Below are positions 11,201-19,140 of a stretch of 33,367 nt of DNA, in pieces. Each line of letters begins with the position of its first letter. The stretch's first letter is position 1. The position numbers were made by a program, and so were the translations under genes. The notes under the pieces were generated by a model. The model made no database searches, had not been told where the DNA came from, and saw only the letters and a list, made by a program, of their open reading frames with translations. Source of the DNA: Ophiothrix spiculata (Eukaryota; Echinodermata; Ophiuroidea; Amphilepidida; Ophiotrichidae); NCBI GenBank assembly GCA_000969725.1, contig JXSR01S005414.1. The stretch is one strand, 5' to 3'.

Positions 11201-12846
11201 TTTTCCAATTTCCCATAGACTTTGTACTTGGCATATTTGGCCACCATGAAAATTTCACAAAATTTGTCAAATTTCTGAAAAAAATACTATTTACAAAAGA
11301 TTTTTTTTCTCTGGCAGTGGTTCATAAATGAAACTAATTTTCTTTTCCTTGCATTGCAAACTGATCACAGATTGTCATAAATTTTGATTTAAAGAAATTT
11401 CTACTTCCTGAATTTTATTGTGTTAATTTCTAGAAACACTGAATAGCCAGATTTCTCAGAATTTTCATTCATACTTCCCATGCTTCAATTTTAACAAACA
11501 AGGTGTCAAATGAAAGCTTATCAAATTTGCAACAATCTCTCGTTGGCTTTTAAAATTAAAGTGTTTCTAGAAAATATTATAGGTGTTTGAAAATATGCCT
11601 AAATTTAGGAGCTAAAAAATCAATTTTCTTGATACTAAAACACTTTATGGCAAAAAGCACACGAGAGAATTTAGCTTTTGTGATCCTCCACCAGCCCCTA
11701 AAATTTGAATGTCATAGCACATTCCCTCTTGACATGAAAATTCAAAAACTCTTGATTTTTAGGGAATTTTCAAAAAATAAAGAAAAACATAAGAAATTGG
11801 CCGAATATTATAAAACTTATTAAATGTTACCATTGAAGGGTTTTCTTTAAATGGAATTAGGTTTTAGTTCACATTCCCCAAAACTATTCATTTCATAGCT
11901 AATTTTCTGACATGTGTAAATAGCCGTTCAAGCTACCTTAATTGTGCCTTTTTTTTTATTAAGATTGGACTAACGGATCACTTCAAAACTCAACCGGCGG
12001 ATTACTTAGATGCTCAGGGCTAATTTATTTCAAATGGGTTTTTATGTGGGAAAATTTAAAATTTTTGTTGCGAGGTTGTGACCACCCACCGTAGTAGTAA
12101 AAGGGCTAAAGTTTGCAAATTTGATGCGTAATTACCGAGTCATGTCTGTAACCCTGATATAGCAGAGTAGATGAAACTACATTTAATAAAGAATGTATGC
12201 CCATTGTTGTTTACTGAAATCATTTTTTGCTGAATTTAAGTTATTTACAACTCACAGATGGAAATTTTCATTTCATGCATGAATAAATTCAAATGGTATC
12301 TCATGATGCATGATGATTATTGATATAATCTAGAAACAAACAAATGTTGATTCTATTTTATATGGATGTATGAAATTGACAATTAACTGATAAATCAGAA
12401 ATTAATTTTAAAGACTTATTCATTTGATTATCATGTCTACTTTTACAAATTTATTTTATAATTCATTACCACTTTTAGAAAAAGAAGAATGCACCTTTTG
12501 AAGAGCGTGAAAAGCAGCGAGCTAAAGAACGTGAAGAACGTGAGAAAAAGTTGGAAGAAGAAAGAGAAGAGCGAAAAAAGAAGCGGGAAGAAAGAGAAAA
12601 GGAGCGGGAAAAGGAAAAAGAGGAGCGACGCAAAAAGCGGGAAGAAGAAAGGGAAAAAGAGAAAGAAAAGGATAAGGAAAGGGAGAAAGAACGGGACAAA
12701 GAACGAGACAAAGAACGGGACAGAGATCGTTCCAGTAGACGTTCACGATCTAGATCACGGGATAGAAGACGAAGCAGATCACGTGATAGGAGGAGGTCTC
12801 GAAGTCGAGATAGAAGTAGGCGTCACAGAAGCAAGAGTAGAGACAG
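5166..12846 (+). CDS. LUC7L3: LUC7-like protein 3 (U1 snRNP-associated splicing factor), 5'-partial, six exons joined
   Basis: Joining 5166-5232, 6238-6277, 7247-7385, 9008-9184, 10528-10701 and 12479-12846 gives one open frame of 321 codons plus 2 nt, with AG/GT borders at every junction. Order of parts: CCCH finger (Cys2, Cys10, Cys25, His29, with Cys7 also present), a helical linker ending in RRIRRGHSRLAL, a coiled helix (residues about 90-141), a C2H2 finger (Cys160, Cys163, His179, His185), an RE/KE-rich helix (about 205-283) and an RS domain from about 284. Known of the family: LUC7 proteins bind the U1 snRNP through the fingers and affect 5' splice-site choice in the nucleus; the RS tail mediates speckle and SR-protein contacts. 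LUC7L3 rather than LUC7L/L2 is chosen because the second finger (EVCGAFLIVGDAQSRVDDH) and the long RE/RS tail match the human LUC7L3 sequence I remember. The N-terminal exon is missing and the C-terminus is uncertain. Confidence 0.93.
5233..6237 (+). other. LUC7L3 intron
   Basis: 1005-nt intron with GTAAGT donor and pyrimidine-rich acceptor. It holds a locally repeated TGCATGTAAAATTT motif (5532-5592) and two TTCCYGGGAAT boxes (about 5898 and 5933). No other feature is supported. Confidence 0.85.
6238..6277 (+). CDS. LUC7L3: LUC7L3 exon: end of CCCH zinc finger
   Basis: A 40-nt exon flanked by a pyrimidine-rich acceptor (tttcttttgttttctacag) and donor gtaagtac. Together with the last base of the previous exon it reads GPCPKVHDEIIKKE, giving the Cys (C-x3-H) and His that complete the first finger. 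It ends with 2 nt of a Glu codon that the next exon finishes. Confidence 0.93.
6367..6730. repeat. AGGTCA-rich dispersed repeat, copy A
   Basis: Begins GTCTCACCTGAAACATTTTC, as copy C begins GTCTCGCCTGAAC, then runs into clusters of AAGGTCATTCAAGGTCAAAA-type sequence. The right boundary is unclear. Confidence 0.65.
6799..7080. mobile_element. MITE with 42-bp TIRs and TAA target duplication
   Basis: The ends GGGACGCACCATTAGACTTC.. and ..gaagtctaatggtgcgtccc form an inverted repeat of about 42 bp reaching into aggaagttt/aaacttcct. TAA lies directly outside both ends (6796-6798 and 7081-7083), the TWA pattern of PIF/Harbinger elements. The interior is a tandem of about six GGGTCAAG-T(9-12) units. 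No transposase frame is present, so it is non-autonomous. Confidence 0.85.
7247..7385 (+). CDS. LUC7L3: LUC7L3 exon: linker between the zinc fingers
   Basis: 139 nt. Acceptor ...gtatactgcag, donor gtaagtctg. It reads YEQSDDFGKMRYEDDFLAYL followed by QQTMSDVDRRIRRGHSRLAL and SNSQQN, ending in phase 0. The R-x-I-RRGH-x-RLAL segment is conserved in LUC7 proteins. Reading through the donor would add about 20 unrelated residues before a stop, so the splice site rather than the open frame marks the end. Confidence 0.95.
7386..9007 (+). other. LUC7L3 intron
   Basis: 1622-nt intron. It contains the GGTGCGTTTACACTG MITE at 8388-8608 and otherwise unremarkable AT-rich sequence, including a doubled TTTGAATATTCAT near 7995-8020. 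Confidence 0.85.
8388..8608. mobile_element. GGTGCGTTTACACTG MITE, copy 1
   Basis: TIR AGGTGCGTTTACACTGTGAC pairs with gtcacagtttaaacgcacct at the far end. The flanks read TAA (8385-8387) and TTA (8609-8611), close to a TWA duplication. The interior matches the copy at 29314-29539, with shared segments such as gacaagcaacgtagacct and cgcacactatc. Confidence 0.85.
9008..9184 (+). CDS. LUC7L3: LUC7L3 exon: helical coiled-coil segment
   Basis: 177 nt, 59 codons, phase 0 at both ends. Acceptor gaatttcag, donor gtgtgtgagg. It begins TLSVPNRSKDEEKIKMLTNR and continues through INDLLEQVEVLGCDGLVEEA to a Q-rich, K-rich end (KAERDELKQ). Heptad-like spacing of Leu/Ile/Val fits the helix that precedes the second finger in LUC7 proteins. 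The donor is GTGTGT, weaker than the GTAAGT of the earlier introns. Confidence 0.94.
9374..9435. repeat. 31-bp tandem duplication
   Basis: GAATTTTGTTTTTGTTTGCA..ATCAAAAT occurs twice in direct succession (9374-9404 and 9405-9435) with one mismatch. Confidence 0.9.
9541..10240. repeat. AGGTCA-rich dispersed repeat, copy B, with about 152-bp tandem units
   Basis: Shares ctaaaccgtaagggc..gaaacttagtgacatgaaggggttc with copy C (accgtaaggctcacagtgacgaaacttcgtgacatgaagg). Three units start near 9691, 9843 and 9995, each with attgttcaaaagttgacctg, aggtcaaggtcataa, catgaacccctgaccc and ttaaacttagaccatagaaag. The direct repeats of AGGTCA are in DR4 and DR2 spacing. Confidence 0.8.
10528..10701 (+). 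CDS. LUC7L3: LUC7L3 exon: C2H2 zinc finger
   Basis: 174 nt, 58 codons, phase 0 at both ends. Acceptor tgtttttgctccag, donor gtttgtatc. The finger is C-x2-C-x15-H-x5-H within EVCGAFLIVGDAQSRVDDH followed by LMGKQHMGY. From memory this stretch is essentially identical to human LUC7L3, the strongest single piece of evidence for the gene call. The exon ends KIKATIEEIK, the start of the long charged helix. The donor lacks the usual A at +3. Confidence 0.96.
10702..12478 (+). other. LUC7L3 intron
   Basis: 1777-nt AT-rich intron. One segment (about 10885-10940, acctcttgaactttgtcagaattggtcga) resembles 25585-25640 and is probably a shared dispersed repeat. The 11500-11800 stretch includes caaggtgtcaaatgaaagctt, related to the repeat at 13150-13365. 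Nothing else is supported. Confidence 0.8.
12479..12846 (+). CDS. LUC7L3: LUC7L3 exon: RE/KE-rich helix and RS domain
   Basis: 368 nt from acceptor ccacttttag. It starts KKKNAPFEEREKQRAKEREE, runs about 80 residues of almost only E, K, R and D, then turns into SRSRSRDRRRSRSRDRRRS-type repeats ending HRSKSRD plus 2 nt. The donor at 12847 (cag/gtaagc) is strong. Not using it would give Arg then a stop straight away, so a retained-intron form would end here and still be a plausible RS protein. Long frames also exist in the other readings only because of the purine-rich composition. Confidence 0.93.
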
Positions 12847-13149
12847 GTAAGCCGTTACCGTGGTTACTATTACTCAATCAAGGGTAACTTTGTATTGAAT
12901 AGAATGAATGGGGCTGCTATACTCTTTGATGGAACATGATATTTAGTACCTAGTAGAAAATAAACAACCTTTGACGGGCCATAACTTGACTTCTGGAAAC
13001 CGTGTGAAGTTGATTAAGGTGTCATTTTAATCCTTAAAGCATGGTCTTTGCAAATAATTTAAAAAGTGAATTTGACAAGAGGTGGCCTTGACGGGTGGTT
13101 TTGGATGGTCGGTCACATATCCTTTCTCCATCTAAGCTGTTCTCAGTTT

Positions 13150-13365
13150 GAAAACTTTAAACTTGATTTTCTCAGATCTATAGTTTTCCGAATCAGCCCG
13201 ATGCCTTTTATCTTATTGGGATGTAACTTTGCAACCAAAAATTCAATAGCCAAAAGCAAGGTGTCAATTTAAAGCTTAAAATCTCAGCTTTCGGATCAGG
13301 AGACCAAAATATCAATTTGTATTTTGGGGCCCTTAAGGTACCTATCGATATGGCGGGTCACATTT
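13150..13365. repeat. dispersed repeat ending TTAAGGTACC..GGGTCACAT, copy 1
   Basis: Closely matches 32095-32304 over more than 200 bases, sharing tatagttttccgaatcagcc, aaaagcaaggtgtca and aaagcttaaaatctcagctt. This copy lacks the left TIR seen in the other one. Confidence 0.8.
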
Positions 13366-13403
13366 TTGGGTTTTCCATAAATGAATGTATTGAATTCAAC
13401 ACC

Positions 13404-13576
13404 CAGGGGCCGATTTCACTAACATTTAGCGATCGTCGCTAACTCTGATTTACTCGCTAACTTCAAAAATGATCGCTAAATAGTGAGCATTTTTAACAAT
13501 ATAGCGATCATTTTTGGAGTTGGCAATCAAAACAGGGTTAGCGACCATTGCTTTATGTCAGTGCAATCGGCCCCTG
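13404..13576. mobile_element. CAGGGGCCGATTTCACT MITE, copy 1
   Basis: The ends CAGGGGCCGATTTCACT and agtgcaatcggcccctg are inverted. Inside are several TTAGCGA/TCGCTAA words able to pair. No TSD is visible. A second copy, interrupted by another repeat, lies at 20476-21567. Confidence 0.8.
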
Positions 13577-13920
13577 GACTTGAAGCTTACGAGCAAGGCT
13601 TGAAGTCACATGACTCGCCAGCAGCCTTAGTAGTGTGTAACAAAAATGTGCACAAAAATCAAGGGTATTTTGAGTAAAAATAAAATATGACTGGGTGTCA
13701 AATTTTAGCTAGTTTTCAAATCTATGAAAATGATGATCTTTGTTTTAGTATGAAAGGTTTTCACAAAAAAGAAAACAAGGTTCAAAATAGGAGATAATCA
13801 CAGCCCTTTCATATGTTTATATTTAGCATTTTTAAGCTTCATTAGGTAGTTTCATAAAAATATTTGCAGGGGATTTATATATTTATGGTCAAATGATGAT
13901 TTACATGTATGAAACCCTTG

Positions 13921-14516
13921 NNNNNNNNNNNNNNNNNNNNNNNNNNNNNNNNNNNNNNNNNNNNNNNNNNNNNNNNNNNNNNNNNNNNNNNNNNNNNNNN
14001 NNNNNNNNNNNNNNNNNNNNNNNNNNNNNNNNNNNNNNNNNNNNNNNNNNNNNNNNNNNNNNNNNNNNNNNNNNNNNNNNNNNNNNNNNNNNNNNNNNNN
14101 NNNNNNNNNNNNNNNNNNNNNNNNNNNNNNNNNNNNNNNNNNNNNNNNNNNNNNNNNNNNNNNNNNNNNNNNNNNNNNNNNNNNNNNNNNNNNNNNNNNN
14201 NNNNNNNNNNNNNNNNNNNNNNNNNNNNNNNNNNNNNNNNNNNNNNNNNNNNNNNNNNNNNNNNNNNNNNNNNNNNNNNNNNNNNNNNNNNNNNNNNNNN
14301 NNNNNNNNNNNNNNNNNNNNNNNNNNNNNNNNNNNNNNNNNNNNNNNNNNNNNNNNNNNNNNNNNNNNNNNNNNNNNNNNNNNNNNNNNNNNNNNNNNNN
14401 NNNNNNNNNNNNNNNNNNNNNNNNNNNNNNNNNNNNNNNNNNNNNNNNNNNNNNNNNNNNNNNNNNNNNNNNNNNNNNNNNNNNNNNNNNNNNNNNNNNN
14501 NNNNNNNNNNNNNNNN
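13921..14516. other. assembly gap (596 N)
   Basis: Run of N. Its right edge enters a G-rich minisatellite, so the gap probably reflects repeat sequence. Its true length is unknown, and open frames that cross it are artefacts. Confidence 1.
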
Positions 14517-14780
14517 GTAAGGGAATAGGTAGTGGTTAGGGCAGAGATAGGGCAATGGGTGTGGTAGTGGGTAGAGGTGGAGGTGGTGGGCAGCGTAGAG
14601 TAGGGATAGGGTGGAGGTAAGGGAATAGGTAGTGGTTAGGACAGAGATAGGGTAGGGGCAATGGGCAAGGTAGTGGTTAGGGCAGTGATAGGGCAATGGG
14701 TAAGGTAGTGGTAGTGGGTAGGATATGGTGTAGAGTAGTTGTGAAATAGGGTAGTGGTGTTGCAAACGGTAGGTCAAGGG
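14517..14780. repeat. G-rich minisatellite beside the gap
   Basis: Imperfect units of about 30-35 bp built on ggtagtggttagggcagaga and tagggcaatggg. The + strand is strongly G-biased with almost no C and has many GGG runs. The opposite bias appears at 15061-15178. Confidence 0.85.
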
Positions 14781-14799
14781 GTTAAGGTAGTGTCACTAC

Positions 14800-15178
14800 A
14801 CTAGGTCTAGGACTAAAACTCGTGTACCCGCCTGTCATGAGCTTACCCGGGTACAAAATATGCCGACCGATTACCGGAACTGGACAATAAAATCATAGAA
14901 TTTTGAACAAAATTTAGAATCTTAAAATCAAAATTTTTGGTGTAATTAAGACAACATATGGTCGTAGTAGACCCTTCAAACTTCCCGTTCTAACATTGTA
15001 AATGCTCAATTATCAATACGGTCCAGTACCCGGGTAGCAAATTACCCGAAAAGTCCCAAGCCTAACACTAACCACTAACTTATCCTCCTAGGGCCCTACT
15101 CACTACCCTAACGTACCCACTCCTACCCTGCTCACAACTCCCTACCCTATACAGTACCCCACCCGTACCCATAGTTGG
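14800..15178. repeat. inverted TACCCGGGTA region and C-rich arm
   Basis: CGTGTACCCG..TTACCCGGGTAC (about 14820-14855) and GTACCCGGGTAGCAAATTAC (about 15027-15046) face each other across an AT-rich centre, and a C-rich tract with CCCTACC words follows (15061-15178). With the G-rich tract on the other side, the whole looks like a large imperfect inverted repeat interrupted by the gap. Confidence 0.5.
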
Positions 15179-15476
15179 TAAGGAGTACAAGTATTGTGTT
15201 TTGTTTATACTTTGTACACAAATCCTTAAACACTCAATTTTCTGAATTGACACACTTGAACATTCAAATCATTGGATCTCAACAAGGACGGGGTCCATTA
15301 TGGCATGAATGAAGAGGTATGGGATCGTTAAAGCGGACGAGATCACGATTTACAAATTCAAATCATGTTTTTAAGTATTGCTTCTGCTTGTATTCTGCTC
15401 CCCACATCCTGGAAGCTGAACTATTTTAGTACATTGTATATGAACTGTTGAATTGTTTTCTTGCAATAATCTGAGC

Positions 15477-15481
15477 AATAA
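15477..15481 (+). terminator. alternative AATAAA polyadenylation signal
   Basis: The sequence gagcaataaaagtttaaag carries a canonical hexamer around 15476-15481, preceded by about 100 nt of UTR-like sequence. It could end a shorter LUC7L3 transcript that retains or partly splices the intron after the RS exon. No acceptor in front of it is convincing. Confidence 0.2.
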
Positions 15482-15491
15482 AAGTTTAAAG

Positions 15492-15767
15492 ATGTCAGTG
15501 AATCACATTTTTCCTAACCAAAAGAAACAAAGAAAAAAAAAGAAAAAACAAGGGAAAAAAAAGAAAAAAGGGCAACCGAAAAAAAACAAAACAACCCAAC
15601 AAAAAAAGGGAACGCAAAAACAAAGGAAAACGAAAAAAGGTCAACCGAAAGCAACCAAGAAAAACCAACAACCCGAAAAGAAAAAACAAGTGCAAAAAAA
15701 AACCAAGAAAAAACCGCAACCGAAACAACAAAAACCGAAAGGGAAAACCAACCAAAAAAACGAATGA
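15492..15767 (+). repeat. T-depleted A/C/G-rich tract with a 91-codon lysine/glutamine frame
   Basis: Between 15518 and 15761 only about two T occur in the + strand. The frame from ATG 15492 encodes almost only K, Q, P, G, N, T and R. The motif AACCGAAA recurs about five times. The codons follow from the base composition, so a simple-sequence origin is more likely than a gene. A short lysine-rich protein is possible but I do not recognise it. Confidence 0.6.
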
Positions 15768-15865
15768 GTTTTTTTAGTTTGATGGGTGAGTGTTTTCTTT
15801 GTCTTATTTTTGCGAAATGTGTTCGTGGAATTTCTCTCTCTTTACCTGTCCTTTTTCATTTGCAG

Positions 15866-15873
15866 CTTAAGAC
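15866..15873 (+). CDS. candidate 8-nt LUC7L3 micro-exon
   Basis: Eight nucleotides (CTTAAGAC) sit between a strong acceptor (ctttttcatttgcag) and a consensus donor (gtaagtag). Joined to the preceding exon, which ends in AG, it gives Ser-Leu-Arg plus 1 nt with no stop. Both signals are as good as those of the proven exons, but an exon this short needs transcript support. It may instead be a chance pairing of sites or part of a decoy or recursive splicing event. Confidence 0.35.
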
Positions 15874-16062
15874 GTAAGTAGTTGTACTGTTGAGACCATC
15901 GAGCTGAGAGTTTTGATCTTCGCTGAAAATGGCTTCCAACACTAACTCCGACCATTGGGTTTTCAAATGTGAAGAGTCGGGATCTCATAAAATTCTTTAT
16001 CATAGGTACTCTTGTCATGTTTTGTCCTGTCCCAGGTAATGTCTTGTTTTGTCTATGTTTAT

Positions 16063-16252
16063 AGACCATTCCTATAATTGACATACTTACGCCGTTGATG
16101 GTGTAAATCCACAGAATCGGGCGGGGAATCGGAACTCAGTAGACAAAGTAGGGTCATATCATACTTGGCCTCGTTCTGAGTTCCAATTCTCCATCCGATT
16201 CTGTGGATTTACCCCATCAACGGCAGGAGTGTGTCAATTATAGGAATGGTCT
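16063..16252. repeat. fold-back element of about 190 bp
   Basis: The left half AGACCATTCCTATAATTGAC.. pairs with the right half ..gtcaattataggaatggtct over about 85 bases, including gccgttgatgg, gtaaatccacagaatcgg and ggaactcag. Only a short loop is left. Transcribed, it would form a long hairpin. No TSD was identified. Confidence 0.85.
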
Positions 16253-16648
16253 GTTGTGTTGTGTCAGATTAATGTCTTTCAATAAACTGAGGAATTATCT
16301 TGTGTTAAACACACACATGCAAAAACAAATTGGGAAATAAAAAGACAATGTTTCAGACTTTTATATGTTTTGAATGTTTTAATTTTGAATTCAAGTGTTT
16401 TCGTAACATATTCCCAATCTTATAATTCAATATTATGATTCAAAATGGAAATGATACATATTTTGCATGTTTGATTTATCTTCAGTAAAAGAAAATAACA
16501 AACAATGGCAAAAATAATTATTTTTGTATAAATACACGTGTGTAAGTATGGTATAATTTTACTCACTCTTGTGCTAAGCTTTTTGATCATTTTGTAAAAA
16601 TGTTTTTGAACTAAAACATACATCATGGTACACCATCGGTTGTTGGAG

Positions 16649-16804
16649 GTAGCGCTATGGAGACAGACCCCTGTCAAGTATTGACTCCCGCGGAGTTCAC
16701 TTGCCCACGACCGGAGATGGCAGATAAGAGATCGTCAATGATTGGACGAGGGAAGAGATCAAAGGTCATCGTCAGGCACAGGAGTTTGATGCTCATAAAA
16801 TCAG
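16649..16804 (+). CDS. candidate LUC7L3 C-terminal exon, basic peptide
   Basis: Open frame that is locally more GC-rich than its surroundings, ending at a possible donor (aaatcag/gtactcac). It contains a basic, Ser-rich stretch DKRSSMIGRGKRSKVIVRHRS. If the acceptor is at 16648 (ttgttggag) it starts in the phase left by the 8-nt micro-exon and ends in phase 1, as the terminal exon requires. Weak points: the acceptor has no good pyrimidine tract, and a second frame (EIVNDWTREEIKGHRQAQEF) is also open for much of the length. I do not recognise the peptide. Confidence 0.25.
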
Positions 16805-18128
16805 GTACTCACGAAAGGTACCAATTCTTAACCTGTGCTTTATAGTGTTCAAATCTATGTATACCCCCATAGGTATGCCCTTGGTTCTTGCGGTGGATAG
16901 TGTTTAAGGAATCCTTTTCAAGGGCAACTTATCTTTTTACATAAGTGTAAAATGGTTGTAGTGGTATTTTTTCTAATAAAACTCAAATCTGCTATATAAT
17001 TTAAAAATAGCACTTTTAAATAAAAGAGGAATTTGAAGATTTTTTTTTTTTGCTGGGTTTGAACAAAATGTCCCGAAAATTTGAGAGATTTTATCCAAGA
17101 TATTAAGAAACAAAGTATTCTGAATAATGAATTTCTTCAATTAGTAATGAGAAAATTTAGTTGTATACAACAAAGTTTGATTACATTAGACAAAATGCCT
17201 TTGATGTAATACACCTGTTTCATTCATGAATTGTAAAATTTTATAAGTAAGCACATTATTTTACCTGGGTTTGAAACAAATTGTCTGGAAAATTTGTGAG
17301 AGATTTAACTCAAGTACAGTATCATGGAAAAAGTGTTTTGATTATGCTTGCTAATGAGTAAATTTTTAGCTCTACACAATGAAGTTTTTATTACAACAGA
17401 AAAAGCTACAGCATAAATGGGAGATATATGTGATGTATTACAATCCCCCGGTTGTGTTTATGAGTTGTAGGAATGATGCGTCATGTTGCACAACACTGTG
17501 CTTTGTACTCAGGTATGAGGTAGTTTAGGGATGCTGGTTTGTTTGGAAGGGTTTGCATGTGCACCTTGATTGTTGTGGACAAATGTCAAAATATAATGAG
17601 GCTATATAGTTGTCAATTGTAGATGGAGCCCATTATCTCCAAATTAAATGCCCATATTCAATACCAATGCAGTTGAAATGATGTTTATATCAAAAATCTC
17701 AGTTCAAAATGTGTCGAGTGTGTGATGGATGAAAATGTGCCATCCGCACTTTATTTTAAAAATGGTGGATGTTAAAATCACTGTGATCAAGTATACTTAC
17801 GGTCTTTAATTTGACCAATGACCATTTTAGTAGGTTCTTTATAGTTTACAGTAGGCCTGGGACTTTACCGGTAATTTAATTCCAGTGGGTACCTTACTTA
17901 ATTTTGGGGTATAACCTGGTACTATAATGTGTAGATAAATGGGTTCATTTGAATACAAGGATGTAAACAAAACATCAGCTGGTGGTTTAAGTAAGTAATT
18001 ATCGTCATGAAAATATGTTATCATCCGAATACATCAAAACTTTTTGAAATTTGTGATGGGACTGATTATGTTTTAAGTATTTTCAGAACATTTTTTCTCA
18101 AGTAAAAAAACGCATCATGGGTTATTAT

Positions 18129-18338
18129 CAGGGTTGGCTTTTTCCCGGCTAAAACTGGTTTTAGCCAGCTAAAGCCAACCCTGATGTCAGTGGCACTTGA
18201 AATGGTTCTTCAGGTGACAGTGTCACATGAATAATCATTTTAAAGAGTCACTGACATCAGGGTTGGCTTTTAACTGGCTAAAACTAGTTTTGTCGCTGCC
18301 GGCAAAAACTGGTTTTAACCGGCAAAGAGCCAACCCTG
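18129..18338. mobile_element. hAT-like MITE with 8-bp target duplication
   Basis: GTTATTAT lies directly outside both ends (18121-18128 and 18339-18346). The termini are CAGGGTTGGCTTTT and AGCCAACCCTG. Inside, two complete terminal hairpins (18129-18183 and about 18258-18338) stand at the two sides of a central segment bounded by GTCAGTG..CACTGAC, so each end is itself a small palindrome. 8-bp TSD and CAGGG ends are hAT characters. No frame is present. Confidence 0.9.
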
Positions 18339-19008
18339 GTTATTATACTCCCATTTGGGTATTCAGTTATCAAATTTTTGTACCAGGTGAAGCTCAAGTC
18401 AAAAATTCTATCAGGGTATTTTGGTTTTGATCCCAGGTCTAGTTTAAAACAAAAAACTCCCAATAGAATTGTTAGTTCCAGGCTGTCAAATGGTGGTTAC
18501 GTACTTATAGATTCGTCTAGGGTACCATTCATCAGTTTGATTTGCAGAAAAATGCACCATTTATGTCCAAAAGTTTTTAATGTGCCAGCAGAAAGATAGA
18601 TGGCAATGTAAAAAAATTAGTGGCTAAAACAAGTTTTTACTTTTACATTTCCGTACCCTCAGTGTGCATGGTACCTTCTTAAATCTGCTCAACTGCTTTC
18701 TGCTCAAAACACTTGAGATAATATATTAATGATAAATTGATTAGAACTAAAGTATACTTGATATTGTGATATCTACCAAATATAATTTTACTGAATGAAC
18801 AAAAAAAAATCCTTCATTCTGCTTTTCTCAATTCCATCAATTGCTAAATGCAGGTATTTGCAAACCAGTTTTGGTTCTTAAAATTCATGTGAAATTCCCA
18901 CTTTGTTGTAGTGATCCTTGCATACAAAATTAAGATTGCAAATTTGACTATTTGATATTTTCTAATACATATTTTTTCTCTCTTGACATTTATCTTTATC
19001 CCTCACAG

Positions 19009-19140
19009 TGCTGATAGAGTACCCAAAACATGCTGGCTGTACAGAACTGTAAATATACCAATCCTTGTGTACATAGTGCTGTCTCCCTTTGCAAACCATG
19101 AATTTGCATTTAAATAAAAGAAACTGTTACAGACAAGAAG
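19009..19140 (+). other. candidate LUC7L3 terminal exon with 3' UTR and poly(A) signal
   Basis: A very strong acceptor (ttctctcttgac...ctttatccctcacag) ends at 19008. Read in phase 1, as after the 16649-16804 candidate, it encodes VLIEYPKHAGCTEL and stops at 19050-19052. Read in phase 2, directly after the RS exon, it gives 36 residues and the stop overlaps the poly(A) signal, which is less natural. TGTAAATA, a Pumilio-type 3' UTR element, lies at 19050-19057, and AATAAA lies at 19113-19118. No protein similarity supports the coding part. Confidence 0.4.
19113..19118 (+). terminator. AATAAA polyadenylation signal, likely LUC7L3 3' end
   Basis: Canonical hexamer about 105 nt after the strong 19008 acceptor. 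It is the best-placed + strand poly(A) signal downstream of the RS exon with an acceptor and UTR-like sequence in front of it. Cleavage would be expected about 10-30 nt further on. Confidence 0.4.

Larger units (their letters stand above)
12847..19008 (+). other. long 3' intron or introns of LUC7L3
   Basis: From the strong donor after the RS exon to the strong acceptor at 19008. It contains repeats, the assembly gap, G-rich and C-rich tracts, a T-poor lysine-codon tract, the micro-exon and 16649 exon candidates, a 190-bp fold-back, and the hAT-like element with TSD at 18129. From 16805 to 18120 I see only plain AT-rich sequence. Confidence 0.5.

Noticed and set aside
12475-12887. Other long frames over the RS exon (both strands)
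   Set aside because: They are shadows created by the purine-rich GARGAR codons of the LUC7L3 exon; only the frame in phase with the upstream exons gives RE/RS protein.
13875-14777. Frames of 200-300 codons crossing the N run
   Set aside because: Almost all residues are undefined because they span the assembly gap, and the defined parts translate the G-rich minisatellite.
15280-15345. LNKDGVHYGMNEEVWDR-type peptide
   Set aside because: It superficially resembles a DG-x-H hydrolase motif from retroelement proteins, but the frame is short and stops on both sides, so no call is justified.
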